Assembly (NCBI RefSeq): GCF_012272835.1
Contig: NZ_JAAWWK010000006.1
Coordinates: 310,001 to 374,000 of the forward strand
Source of the DNA: Spongiibacter thalassae
GTDB taxonomy: Bacteria; Pseudomonadota; Gammaproteobacteria; Pseudomonadales; Spongiibacteraceae
Length of the DNA stretch: 64,000 bases
Direction of reading: 5' to 3'
The notes beneath the pieces were generated by a model. That model was not told the origin of the DNA. It did not search any database and saw nothing but the letters and a program-made list of their open reading frames with translations. Shown here in pieces: positions 52,407-60,749 of the stretch (positions are counted from its first letter, which is position 1; every line of letters begins with the position of its first letter). The translations under genes and the position numbers were made by a program.

Positions 52407-52646
52407 TCAGTGCTGGCTTGATGCGCTTTTATCCAATCGCTCGGCCAGCCAGACCTTGATAACGGACTGACGGGTAACGCCCAATCGAGCAGCTTCCTTG
52501 TCGAGGGAATCAAGCATCCACTCGGGGAAGTCCACATTAACGCGGCGTGTGGCTTGGTTTCGACGACGAGCCGTCGACAAATCGATGTCATCGATAACAT
52601 CAGCGTCGTTGTCATCAAATTTCTTGTCAAATTCCTTAGCTTTCAT
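52407..52646 (-). CDS. RHH-family regulator, BrnA-like antitoxin
   Basis: A 79-residue protein. An acidic N-terminus (KKFDDNDADVIDDIDLS) is followed by a ribbon-helix-helix domain: RRVNVDFPEWMLDSLDKEAARLGVTRQSVIKVWLAERL. This is the form of CopG/BrnA-type antitoxins. Its ATG overlaps the stop of the upstream membrane-protein gene by four bases, so the pair is one operon. No BrnT-like toxin is present. It probably represses its own operon; a TA role is inference. Confidence 0.78.
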   Translation of the reverse strand: MKAKEFDKKFDDNDADVIDDIDLSTARRRNQATRRVNVDFPEWMLDSLDKEAARLGVTRQSVIKVWLAERLDKSASSQH

Positions 52647-53659
52647 ACGTCGCGACCTCGATAGTAGCCGTTCGTGCGAAGCGGCACACCACGTTTTGAT
52701 ATGTGATCAAAGGAATAAAGATGTTCGCTCCGCGAGCGGGAACACTGCCCCACCATGCGGCCACGAAACTCCCGCTTCCCGGACACAACCGCCATATTGC
52801 CACCGCAAACAGGACATTCTGCCTCATACTTCACCAAACGGATTTGGCGCAGAGGCAACCCATTGTCCTGCGCGCCGACTTCCCTCAGCTCCAACTGCAC
52901 ATCAACATCGTTCAATCTCAGCATCCAGTCCGGTGCCCTGACAATCGACCTCTCGACCACATCGATCAGCGGCTTAAACAACCAAAGCAGTATAGCCGCC
53001 GCCGACCCCACCAATACATGCCATAGCAAAAGCTGCCCACCGATAATTGCAAGCAGAAACACCGCCAACGGGGCACAAAACAGCGTGACCATACCGCCAA
53101 CAAATAGGCTTCGTCGCCAACCCGACAGCGTAAGCTCTGCAAAAGGCTTGGCCCACGGCAGAAATTTGGGTAACTGCCGGACCGAGTAAACTGCTATGCC
53201 AGGATCACTTTTTGGCTCAGACGACGATTCAGCATCATCCGATTCGGGGATACGGACCAGCTTTAGCTGATAGTACTTGCGAGGATCACCGGGCTTTGAA
53301 ATGACCTCAACATCCAGTTCTTCCCGGTATCCTTTCTTCCGTAGCCGCTTCCTTAACGATGGTTTGTGTTCCGCCAGAATTTCCGACATCCGGGCATAGT
53401 TGGTGCGCACGTATTTACCCGCCGTATCTGAACTGTCTTCACCCAGCGGTATACCTTTGAGATCCGCATTCAAGTCGGTTGCGGGAAAGTAGGCCTCCTC
53501 GACAGGAATCCCGTTGGTCAAATATTCAGACGTTCGGCGGTAGATCGCGGAAAACAACTCCACCGGCTTCAAGTTAATCAGGTCGGATTCCGTGACCCAT
53601 GACTGCATTTCCTGGCCCACAGCCAGTAATTGATCGGCATCCTGCAACACCCCAGCCAC
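52643..53659 (-). CDS. Membrane protein with C-terminal zinc ribbon
   Basis: A 338-residue protein starting at a GTG with AAGGAG eight bases upstream. A soluble N-terminal part of about 180 residues is followed by two membrane segments (about 185-207 and 209-228) and a cytoplasmic end with a zinc-binding set C282, C285, C306, H313 in CPVCGG and QCSRSRSEHLYSF. Homologues appear, as I recall, in small integrated elements without an assigned function. Its coupling to the RHH gene suggests a toxin-first TA-like pair or an element-encoded envelope function. Not Zot-like: no P-loop. Confidence 0.6.
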   Translation of the reverse strand: MAGVLQDADQLLAVGQEMQSWVTESDLINLKPVELFSAIYRRTSEYLTNGIPVEEAYFPATDLNADLKGIPLGEDSSDTAGKYVRTNYARMSEILAEHKPSLRKRLRKKGYREELDVEVISKPGDPRKYYQLKLVRIPESDDAESSSEPKSDPGIAVYSVRQLPKFLPWAKPFAELTLSGWRRSLFVGGMVTLFCAPLAVFLLAIIGGQLLLWHVLVGSAAAILLWLFKPLIDVVERSIVRAPDWMLRLNDVDVQLELREVGAQDNGLPLRQIRLVKYEAECPVCGGNMAVVSGKREFRGRMVGQCSRSRSEHLYSFDHISKRGVPLRTNGYYRGRDV

Positions 53660-53786
53660 CTCGATAACTCCTTGTATTTAATAAATATCTCACCCACACA
53701 TCCGTCGACTGTGGGGTTTGTGTCGTTCTCACCGGCGGTTTTTCCGGCAACCATCAGCACCAATCTACACCAACGGAGAACCCGAA

Positions 53787-53969
53787 ATGAACAAGTACGT
53801 CACGATCAAAAAATTTGCCGAAGCCAGCGGCTATTCGGAAGACGCAATCCGTGCAAAGACCAAGAACGGCACATGGCAATTCCGCAAGCAGTTCACCAAA
53901 GGCCCCGATGGCCGAATCATGATCAACGTAGAGGAGGTCAACAAATGGCTCGAAAATACCGCGGCGTAA
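53787..53969 (+). CDS. AlpA/Xis-like excisionase
   Basis: A 60-residue MerR-type helix-turn-helix protein: YVTIKKFAEASGYSEDAIRAKTKNG, then GRIMINVEEVNKWLE. Typical of small phage excisionases that pair with a tyrosine integrase. GGAG lies ten bases upstream of the ATG. It overlaps the integrase start by 25 bp, so the two are coupled. Confidence 0.82.
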   Translation: MNKYVTIKKFAEASGYSEDAIRAKTKNGTWQFRKQFTKGPDGRIMINVEEVNKWLENTAA

Positions 53970-55027
53970 CCGTCAGAGGCGCTGAGAGCATCCAAATCAC
54001 ATTCACCTATCAAGGGAAGCGCTGCCGGGAAGTGCTGCGCATCCTCCCAACAGAGTCCAATTTACGCTATGCGAATAACCGCCGCTTTGAAGTGCTGTCC
54101 AAAATTGAGCGTGGCACCTTCGACTATGCCACCGAGTTTCCGGAAAGCCGAAGCGCCATCGCCAAGGCCTCCAAAACCGGGTGCCATATTACGGTTGGCG
54201 AAGCCATGAACCGATGGTTGATCTCCTGCCAGAAGCGCTGTGCCTACAGCACCGTGCGCGGCTATACCTCAGCAGTGCGTCACTACCTCGAACCCCGCTG
54301 GGGCCACTACACCCTGGACGACATGAACCGGCAGGACATCGAAGACTGGATCAATACCCTGTCGGTATCGGCCAAGCGCATCAACAACACCCTAATTCCT
54401 CTGCGGCAAGTCATGGAGCAAGCCTATATGGATGGCACTATCAACCAGAACCCTATGGCACGAATAAAAAACCTGAAGGTCAGAGCCCGTGAACCCGAAC
54501 CGTTTACGCTGGACGAGATTGATCGTATCCTGTCGGTACTCGACGGCCCAGCCAAAAACGCCGTGCAATTCGGCTTTTGGACAGGGCTTCGCACCTCGGA
54601 GCTGCTGGCCCTGAAGTGGGAAAACGTCTCAATCGACGATGGATACGCCATCATCAAGGAAGCACTGGTTCATGGACGACTTAAAGAACCCAAAACAACG
54701 GCAGGGAAGCGGAAAATCCAGCTTCACGAAAAGGCTATTCAAGCCCTTATCGCTCAGCACAATATCAAAGGCAGCTGTGAATTCGTCTTTACCGACCCGA
54801 AATCTGGGGAGCGGTGGGATTCTGACCAGCCTTTTCGCAAGCGAGTGTGGATACCAGCTATCGGGGCAGCCGGAGTGAAGTACCGGGAGTGTTACCAGAT
54901 GCGACACACGTTTGCGTCGCAGATGTTGAGTGACAATAGGAACCCACTTTGGCTGGCTTCACAAATGGGGCACTCTGATTGGGGCATGATTCGAAAAGTT
55001 TATGGTCGATGGATAGATGCGAACTGA
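53945..55027 (+). CDS. int: Tyrosine-type integrase of element 1
   Basis: A 360-residue site-specific recombinase. An N-terminal arm-binding part (KYRGVTVRGAESIQITFTYQG), a SAM-like core-binding domain (about 90-190) and the catalytic domain: Arg in TGLRTSELLALKW, YQMRHTFASQML (the first His of HxxR reads Tyr), MGHS and the nucleophile Tyr in VYGRW. Start set at ATG 53945 inside the excisionase gene; the open frame to 53630 has no homology there. It faces the right attachment site and targets the ssrA 3' end. Confidence 0.92.
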   Translation: MARKYRGVTVRGAESIQITFTYQGKRCREVLRILPTESNLRYANNRRFEVLSKIERGTFDYATEFPESRSAIAKASKTGCHITVGEAMNRWLISCQKRCAYSTVRGYTSAVRHYLEPRWGHYTLDDMNRQDIEDWINTLSVSAKRINNTLIPLRQVMEQAYMDGTINQNPMARIKNLKVRAREPEPFTLDEIDRILSVLDGPAKNAVQFGFWTGLRTSELLALKWENVSIDDGYAIIKEALVHGRLKEPKTTAGKRKIQLHEKAIQALIAQHNIKGSCEFVFTDPKSGERWDSDQPFRKRVWIPAIGAAGVKYRECYQMRHTFASQMLSDNRNPLWLASQMGHSDWGMIRKVYGRWIDAN

Positions 55028-56528
55028 TTCGGAAATACAAAATACGTACTATAGGAATTTCAAAACAATAAGAAACAAGTTCCGCAAGTTCGAACCGACA
55101 GACCTAATTGTTAGAATTCTTGACTACGCGAACCGGGAGCAGACAAATTTTGACAACTGCAGAAAGCGCAGACCTTGGGTATGCTTGCTATTAGTAAAAT
55201 GGATAATAATGGATGAGCAGTTCCACCACAGCTCTCGACCAAACGCAACCGACAAGCAGCTAACGGAAATCCTAAGACTCACTGGCAACCTTGAGTCCAA
55301 TAACCGAATGCCTGATGAATATGACGTTAGCCATCATTTTTTTCGGAAGTATATTCACCAGCAGTTTATTTATCAGAAACCACTATCATTCCAAGAAATT
55401 GGAAGGCAATTTATTCTCTTTGGCGATATAGAAGAAAACCACAAGATAAGAATTAAGTTTCAAAAAAAACACAACATTGATATAAACCATTTTTTAATGT
55501 TATCGCTAGCAACAGCCGTAAACTTTCACAACTCCACATCACTAAATGTAAACAATCACTGGTACTCCAGTTTATCGCCAGCGCTCACCAAAAACCTTCC
55601 GGACTTTTTTAACTCCACCTCAAAAACAATAACCAAATTAAGAGACAGTTTGACTGAGACACAACCCGCACAGAGAAGGGCTTCCGAATTCTATGAACAT
55701 ACGCCTCTAATTAATACTCCGTTTTTGCTATTGAACAATTCATACTGGATTCCGCATCGTCAAATATTTTTCCGTGGAATAGAGAACTTCATATACAACA
55801 CCCTATCTGAAGACTCACTCGAGGAATTCAATTCCTTGTTTACCAAAAAGTTTGAGCAGCATGTCGAAAGTATAATTTCTTCACTAAATCTACCATACGC
55901 AACAGAAAAGCAGCTTCTACAAAGAAAGAGATCAGGAAAAGTTGTGGACTTTCTAATTAGCGACGAATCGAACAACGCAAGAATTTCCGTTGAAGCAAAG
56001 TGTGTCTCTGCCTCAAACAACTTAATGCTAAATGACGGCAGCATGGAAATACTGAGAGCAACTAAAGCCAACATAGCCAAAGCAACCAAGCAATGCATTG
56101 AATTCAACAATTGGCTCAACAAAAACCATGATACAAAACCTAAGAATCCACACAGAGATTTCGCAATAATTATCACCTACGGAGAACTTCAAGTAATAAA
56201 TGCAGAGCACTTTTCCTATTTAACAAATGAAATGCTTTCTAAATCTCTTAGAGAAAAATACGGCGATGACATTGAACTAGAACGCATTTTTTTCGCGTCC
56301 ATAGGTGAATTCGAGGCCCTAGTCAAATGTCACATTGAAGGAATATCACCAATTAGCGAAACACTGGCCAGAATATTAGAGAGTCAGAAAAACGCAAATG
56401 CTGGCAATAAGAGAATGGCTATAGGCCAATATCTATTCGAATGGGAAATGGATCAAGGCAGCCACCCAATTATCGTTGACCGCTTCTCAAAAGAAGTAGA
56501 GAATCTGAGGGCACACATGAAATGTTGA
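55017..56528 (+). CDS. PD-(D/E)XK nuclease-like cargo protein
   Basis: A 503-residue protein with no full-length match that I recognise. Residues about 280-360 form a restriction-nuclease core: E280, D311 in GKVVDFLIS, and E326-A-K328 in ISVEAKCV. It then has an Asn/Lys-rich helix and IIITYGEL. The first 260 residues are helical and of unknown role. The ATG lies 11 bases before the integrase stop. It is visibly AT-rich compared with the integrase and sits as the last gene before the right attachment site. A single-gene anti-phage nuclease is the likely role; this is inference. Confidence 0.65.
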   Translation: MRTDSEIQNTYYRNFKTIRNKFRKFEPTDLIVRILDYANREQTNFDNCRKRRPWVCLLLVKWIIMDEQFHHSSRPNATDKQLTEILRLTGNLESNNRMPDEYDVSHHFFRKYIHQQFIYQKPLSFQEIGRQFILFGDIEENHKIRIKFQKKHNIDINHFLMLSLATAVNFHNSTSLNVNNHWYSSLSPALTKNLPDFFNSTSKTITKLRDSLTETQPAQRRASEFYEHTPLINTPFLLLNNSYWIPHRQIFFRGIENFIYNTLSEDSLEEFNSLFTKKFEQHVESIISSLNLPYATEKQLLQRKRSGKVVDFLISDESNNARISVEAKCVSASNNLMLNDGSMEILRATKANIAKATKQCIEFNNWLNKNHDTKPKNPHRDFAIIITYGELQVINAEHFSYLTNEMLSKSLREKYGDDIELERIFFASIGEFEALVKCHIEGISPISETLARILESQKNANAGNKRMAIGQYLFEWEMDQGSHPIIVDRFSKEVENLRAHMKC

Positions 56529-56597
56529 ATAAGCTTATCAATGACACTGATTGGCCACAATTTATCATAACAGATTGATTCCACTATGATTTACGAA

Positions 56598-56622
56598 GGT
56601 TCAATTCCCCCCGGCTCCACCA
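56598..56622 (+). repeat. Right attachment site of element 1
   Basis: An exact copy of the last 25 bases of ssrA, directly followed by a rho-independent terminator, as expected if the original downstream sequence of ssrA had been pushed away by the insertion. Confidence 0.93.
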
Positions 56623-56627
56623 ACACC

Positions 56628-56669
56628 AAAACCCCAACAAATTGATTTTGTTGGGGTTTTTTAATTTTT
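56628..56669 (+). terminator. Displaced ssrA terminator
   Basis: Stem AAACCCCAACAAA / TTTTGTTGGGGTTTT with a 4-nt loop followed by a T-run, six bases after the right attachment copy. The natural reading is that it once ended the ssrA transcript. Confidence 0.85.
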
Positions 56670-56806
56670 AGGCTCAACAAATATACCGCGTGACTACAAA
56701 AAGACCACACAGGGCATTCGAAGCCCCAACGGTCATCTCGCAATTTAATACTACCTATGTTCAAATCGACACCAAGAATAAAATGACGCTCAAGGAATGA
56801 GACCTG

Positions 56807-57760
56807 ATGAAAAAGTACGCGTATGAAGACATGGGGGAAGACCAATTTGAATCTCTTGTGGTCAATATTTGTACTGACCTTTTCGGGCTCGGTGTCCAGG
56901 CGTTTGCTAAAGGCCCCGATGGCGGTCGTGATGCAAAATTTGTTGGTACTAGCGCGCAATTTCCAAGCACAGCGTCACCTTGGAAAGGAACTACTATAAT
57001 TCAAGCCAAACATACCAACGGTATAAACAAGAGTTTTGGTGATAACGACTTTTTTAGCCCAACTTCGACTGGGTCTGTTATCCATAAAGAGATTCCACGA
57101 ATCCAAAACCTTAAGAAGAGTAAAAAGCTAGACAATTACATTATTTTTTCTAATAGGCGATACCCAGCGGGCGCGGGCGAGAAAATTTGTGACTTCATCT
57201 CTAGCCAGTGCGGAATTTCTAAGGCTTCGATATTTCTTGTCGGTCTTGAACAACTTGATAGCTGGTTAAAGAAGTTCCCCTCTGCTGCAGAAAATGCGAA
57301 CCTCAATCCAATCGATGCGCCATTAATTGTTAGTCCTGATGATCTATCAGATGTCGTCGCAGCACTTGCCAACCATGATTTTAAGTCCATAGCAGGGTCA
57401 CAACCGCCAACAGAACGAATCCCCTATGCGACAAAAAACAAAATTAACATGATGTCAGAACCATTTGCGAAGGTCTTGCGCAATAGGTACCTAAAAGACA
57501 CACCGATTATCGATTCATTTTTGAATGCACCAGAAAACGATATTCTACGGAGGCAGTACGAAGAAGTAGTCGAGGAGTTTGAGCTAAAAATCATCGCAAA
57601 AAGAACTGAGTTCCAGAAATTTGATGATGTTTACAATTACATTATTGACCTACTTTTTAGTCGCGACCCCGTATTAAGCAAAAATCGACCACTGACAAGA
57701 TCTATGCTTTTCTATATGTACTGGTGTTGTGACATAGGATCAGAAGATGCTACAGCCTAG
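56807..57760 (+). CDS. ABC-3C system effector, REase-fold
   Basis: A 317-residue protein. The N-terminal domain is a restriction-nuclease fold with E15 in QFESLVVN, D42 in DGGRDAKF and the pair Q66-x-K68 in IIQAKHT, as in Mrr/REase effectors. The last 120 residues (RQYEEVVEEFELKIIAKR, ending FYMYWCCDIG) match the C-terminal domain that tethers effectors to the other ABC-3C components. First gene of an overlapping three-gene operon; AAGGA precedes the ATG. In these systems the ATPase and middle component are thought to gate the effector nuclease on phage sensing. Confidence 0.82.
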   Translation: MKKYAYEDMGEDQFESLVVNICTDLFGLGVQAFAKGPDGGRDAKFVGTSAQFPSTASPWKGTTIIQAKHTNGINKSFGDNDFFSPTSTGSVIHKEIPRIQNLKKSKKLDNYIIFSNRRYPAGAGEKICDFISSQCGISKASIFLVGLEQLDSWLKKFPSAAENANLNPIDAPLIVSPDDLSDVVAALANHDFKSIAGSQPPTERIPYATKNKINMMSEPFAKVLRNRYLKDTPIIDSFLNAPENDILRRQYEEVVEEFELKIIAKRTEFQKFDDVYNYIIDLLFSRDPVLSKNRPLTRSMLFYMYWCCDIGSEDATA

Positions 57761-57989
57761 CAAGCATTCACATCCTGACAAAACTATTATAAGTATGGCA
57801 TTCATATTGCTCACTCGACTTAAAAGCAAGAGAACCGAGCAATTTGATGAACTACTTAAGCATGCCAAATCACGCATAAAAAGCGCTGATTCATTGTTTC
57901 TACCTGCACTAAATTTCTTATATTTAATGGGCACCATTGAATATCATCGAAAAACAGACTCTTTTGAATATATAGAACCTGTCAAATGA
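57747..57989 (+). CDS. ABC-3C middle component
   Basis: An 80-residue protein with the short helical layout of ABC-3C middle components and the end LNFLYLMGTIEYHRKTDSF. It overlaps the effector stop by 14 bases and the ATPase start by 4 (ATGA), so all three are translated as a unit. Small size and position identify it; it has no motif of its own. Confidence 0.78.
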   Translation: MLQPSKHSHPDKTIISMAFILLTRLKSKRTEQFDELLKHAKSRIKSADSLFLPALNFLYLMGTIEYHRKTDSFEYIEPVK

Positions 57990-59782
57990 AACTTTCACGG
58001 CTATATACAAATAAGCCAGAAAAATTTACTCCAATTGAGTTTAATGACGGCCTAAATGTTATTTATGGCGAAATTCGATTACCTGAAAATCGTGCCAAAG
58101 ACACACACAATCTTGGAAAAAGTACTCTCGGTCGCGTGCTGGACTTTTCTCTTCTGGCAAAAAGAAATCCAAAGAGCTTCTTATTTAAGCACTTTGACAA
58201 ATTCAAAGAATTTACGTTCTACCTCGAAATAAAGCTTGAAAAATCACAATATTTAACCATCAAAAGATCAGTTAAAAATAGCTCAAAAGTAAGCTTTTTG
58301 AAGCACTCGGAGAAGTGGCAAAATTATAGCGATCTGGATGATCCTAACTGGGATCATCTTAATGTTACCTTTGACAAAGCAAAGAAACTTTTAGACGGAA
58401 TTCTAGATTTAGAGGGAATAAAACCTTGGACATTTCGTAACGGAATCAATTATTTTCTGCGCTCACAAGATGACTATGGCGATGTCTTTAGACTAAGAAA
58501 ATTTGCAGGAAAAGATGCACAATGGAAGCCATATCTAGCGCATTCGCTTGGATTTAACGCCGAGCTAATAGCAAGCCAATATGAAATCGAAGTAGAGCTG
58601 GAAAAAAAGGAAAATGCAGCAGCTCTTATAAAGAAAGATCTCGGAGCTCAATTCGACGATCTAAATAAGCTCGACGGCATACTATTAATTAAACGACGCG
58701 ACCTTAACAAGAAGCAAACTCTAGTTGATGATTTTGATTTCAGTGATCACGACAAAGAAATAACTACAAAAATCATCGAAAATATAGACACTCAAATTTC
58801 CGAACTAAATTCGGAAAGATATTCCAAACTATTCAATTTACGGCGAGTAAAGCAAGCGATAGAAGAAGACAATATCATCTTCAATCCAGATGAAGCTGAA
58901 TCCATATTTAAAGAAGCTGGAATACTATTTAACGGTCAGATTAAAAAAGATTTTACCCAGCTGATAGACTTCAATAGAGCCATAACAAAAGAGCGCAGCA
59001 CCTATCTCAAAGAAGAAAAACTAGCACTTGAAAACGACTTAGGCTTAATCAACAAGGCCATCACCAGCCTTAACAATGAAAGATCTAAATCACTATCATT
59101 TCTGAGCAACACCGAAATTTTCTCCAAGTACAAACAGGCATCAAACGAATTAGTATCCTTAAAAGCAGACATTGAATTCTTAGAGCGACAGAAAGAACTT
59201 TTTGATTCGCTCAAAGCACTAAATAAAGAGATCAGGAAACTTAATGATCAACACGATTCGATTAAAATACAGATCGATGAGGACATAGCAAGCAAAAGCA
59301 GCGACGATTCTAGCCTTTACTCAAATATAAGGGTGTTTTTTAGCGAGATCGTTCATGATGTTATTAATCGAAATGCACTAATTAATGCAGGATTAAATAA
59401 CGTAGACCACATTGACTTCAAAGCTGAAATCCTTAACGATTCCGGCGTTGCAACTAGCGAGGACTCAGGATTTACTTACAAAAAATTGCTATGTATCGCA
59501 TTTGACTTAGCTATTCTCCGCTCACATTTAACATGTAAATTCCCAAGATTTGTATTTCATGACGGCATATTTGAGTCACTTGACAACCGAAAAAAGGAAA
59601 ACTTACTTTCCGTAATTCGCCAATACTCCGAACTTGGCGTTCAATCAATTATAACGGTAATTAGCTCAGATCTACCCGAAACCGCAGAAGGGGAGAGCCC
59701 CATATTCTCACCCACTGAAATAGTCTGCCAGTTACACGACGAGGGCCCTAATGGACGATTATTCAAAATGTCGGCGTGGTAG
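57986..59782 (+). CDS. ABC-3C ATPase (DUF2326)
   Basis: A 598-residue SMC/Rad50-like ATPase. After LNVIYGEIRLPE the Walker A ends NLGKSTL (residues about 42-48). A long coiled coil (about 205-460) follows, then a degenerate signature region SGFTYKKLLCIAFDLAIL, and the Walker B-like FVFHDGIFES at about 520-530 with Asp followed by Gly-Ile rather than the usual Glu. This arrangement is the DUF2326 ATPase of ABC three-component systems. AT-rich. Intact to the stop, 12 bp before the antisense integrase remnant. Confidence 0.85.
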   Translation: MKLSRLYTNKPEKFTPIEFNDGLNVIYGEIRLPENRAKDTHNLGKSTLGRVLDFSLLAKRNPKSFLFKHFDKFKEFTFYLEIKLEKSQYLTIKRSVKNSSKVSFLKHSEKWQNYSDLDDPNWDHLNVTFDKAKKLLDGILDLEGIKPWTFRNGINYFLRSQDDYGDVFRLRKFAGKDAQWKPYLAHSLGFNAELIASQYEIEVELEKKENAAALIKKDLGAQFDDLNKLDGILLIKRRDLNKKQTLVDDFDFSDHDKEITTKIIENIDTQISELNSERYSKLFNLRRVKQAIEEDNIIFNPDEAESIFKEAGILFNGQIKKDFTQLIDFNRAITKERSTYLKEEKLALENDLGLINKAITSLNNERSKSLSFLSNTEIFSKYKQASNELVSLKADIEFLERQKELFDSLKALNKEIRKLNDQHDSIKIQIDEDIASKSSDDSSLYSNIRVFFSEIVHDVINRNALINAGLNNVDHIDFKAEILNDSGVATSEDSGFTYKKLLCIAFDLAILRSHLTCKFPRFVFHDGIFESLDNRKKENLLSVIRQYSELGVQSIITVISSDLPETAEGESPIFSPTEIVCQLHDEGPNGRLFKMSAW

Positions 59783-59794
59783 TAATTTCTAGTG

Positions 59795-60749
59795 CTAATT
59801 TCCGCGAGTATTTAGCGGATTCAGCTGAACGGCATCCAACAGATGATCCTTCGCTAAGTGAGCATACCTCATCGTCATAACAATAGTTGAGTGACCTAGG
59901 ATCTTCTGTAAAGTGATGATATTTCGGCCATTCATCACAAAATGACTTGCAAACGTATGGCGTAGCACATGCGCTGCCTGCCCCTTTGGCAACTCTATTT
60001 CTGAGGCCTTCAGCGCTCTCCGGCAAGCACTTAACGATGAAGCAAAAGCACCACGCCTCTCGAGGTGAGAACGAATTTCCTCGAACAACCCTTCTGATAC
60101 CGGAACACTTCTACTCTTACCACTTTTTGTGCGAACGAAATGTAGCTTCCCGTCAGCGACTTGTTTTTTTGTCAGTGACTCAGCCTCACCCCATCGCGCA
60201 CCGGTAGCAAGACAGATTTTCGTTAGCAGCAGTACGTGCGGATTACTGGTAAACGTCTCTATTGTAGCAAGGAGATGCTGAATCTCTTCGGTAGAAAGCC
60301 ACGAGAGCTCCCGCTCGTCTATTTTGATCATTTTCGCTTTAGAGATTGGATTTTCGTACTCAATCTCCCCCGATATCGCGCAAGTAGTTATAGACCGCAT
60401 TCAGATAGCCGAGGTGATTGTTCAGCGTCTTATCGGCAATACCCTGCTCCTTTCTAACCGCAGCATACTCATGAAAATCGCCAGGCTTCAGCTTTGCGCC
60501 TTGCGGATCCCCAAGTCGCTCAACTGTTTGTAGTAAATAGCGCCTACGCTTAGGGCCATCTTTGAGATACATACCTTTTACTTGATACCAGCGCTCGACT
60601 AGTTCGGACAATCTCCGCTTATCAGTAGAAGGGTTATTCCAAGGCTTGGCCTCATGTGCTCGGCTAAGTACTAACTTTTCGAATCGGCTGGCCTCAGCCG
60701 TGGTCTCAAACAGCTTCCTGACTCGCTTGCCCATTCTGACCTGCCAGCG
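59795..60749 (-). pseudogene. Truncated and frameshifted tyrosine integrase
   Basis: Two frames together give one phage integrase. The N-terminal and core-binding part runs 60749-60360 (RWQVRMGKRVRKLFET..., ending NYLRDIGGD) and the catalytic part 60400-59795 (Arg in TGARWGEAES, HVLRHTFASHF, LGHST, nucleophile in RYAHL). They join at a run of five Cs on the plus strand (60367-60371); one base fewer restores ...RDIGEIEYEN. The 5' end also stops abruptly at the hsdR junction, so no proper start is left. A remnant of the island's own mobility. Confidence 0.82.

Larger units (their letters stand above)
50103..56622 (+). mobile_element. 6.5-kb ssrA-integrated element with HUH Rep and tyrosine integrase
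   Basis: Bounded by the perfect 25-bp repeats at 50078-50102 and 56598-56622. It carries an HUH replication initiator, two small genes, an RHH regulator with a membrane protein, an excisionase, an integrase and an AT-rich PD-(D/E)XK nuclease. There are no capsid, relaxase or conjugation genes. It is best described as a small integrative rolling-circle element or phage satellite, though the class is not certain. Confidence 0.85.

Noticed and set aside
50195-53659. Reading element 1 as a filamentous (inovirus) prophage
   Set aside because: The membrane protein has no P-loop and is not Zot, and no coat-like small TM genes are seen beside the HUH Rep.
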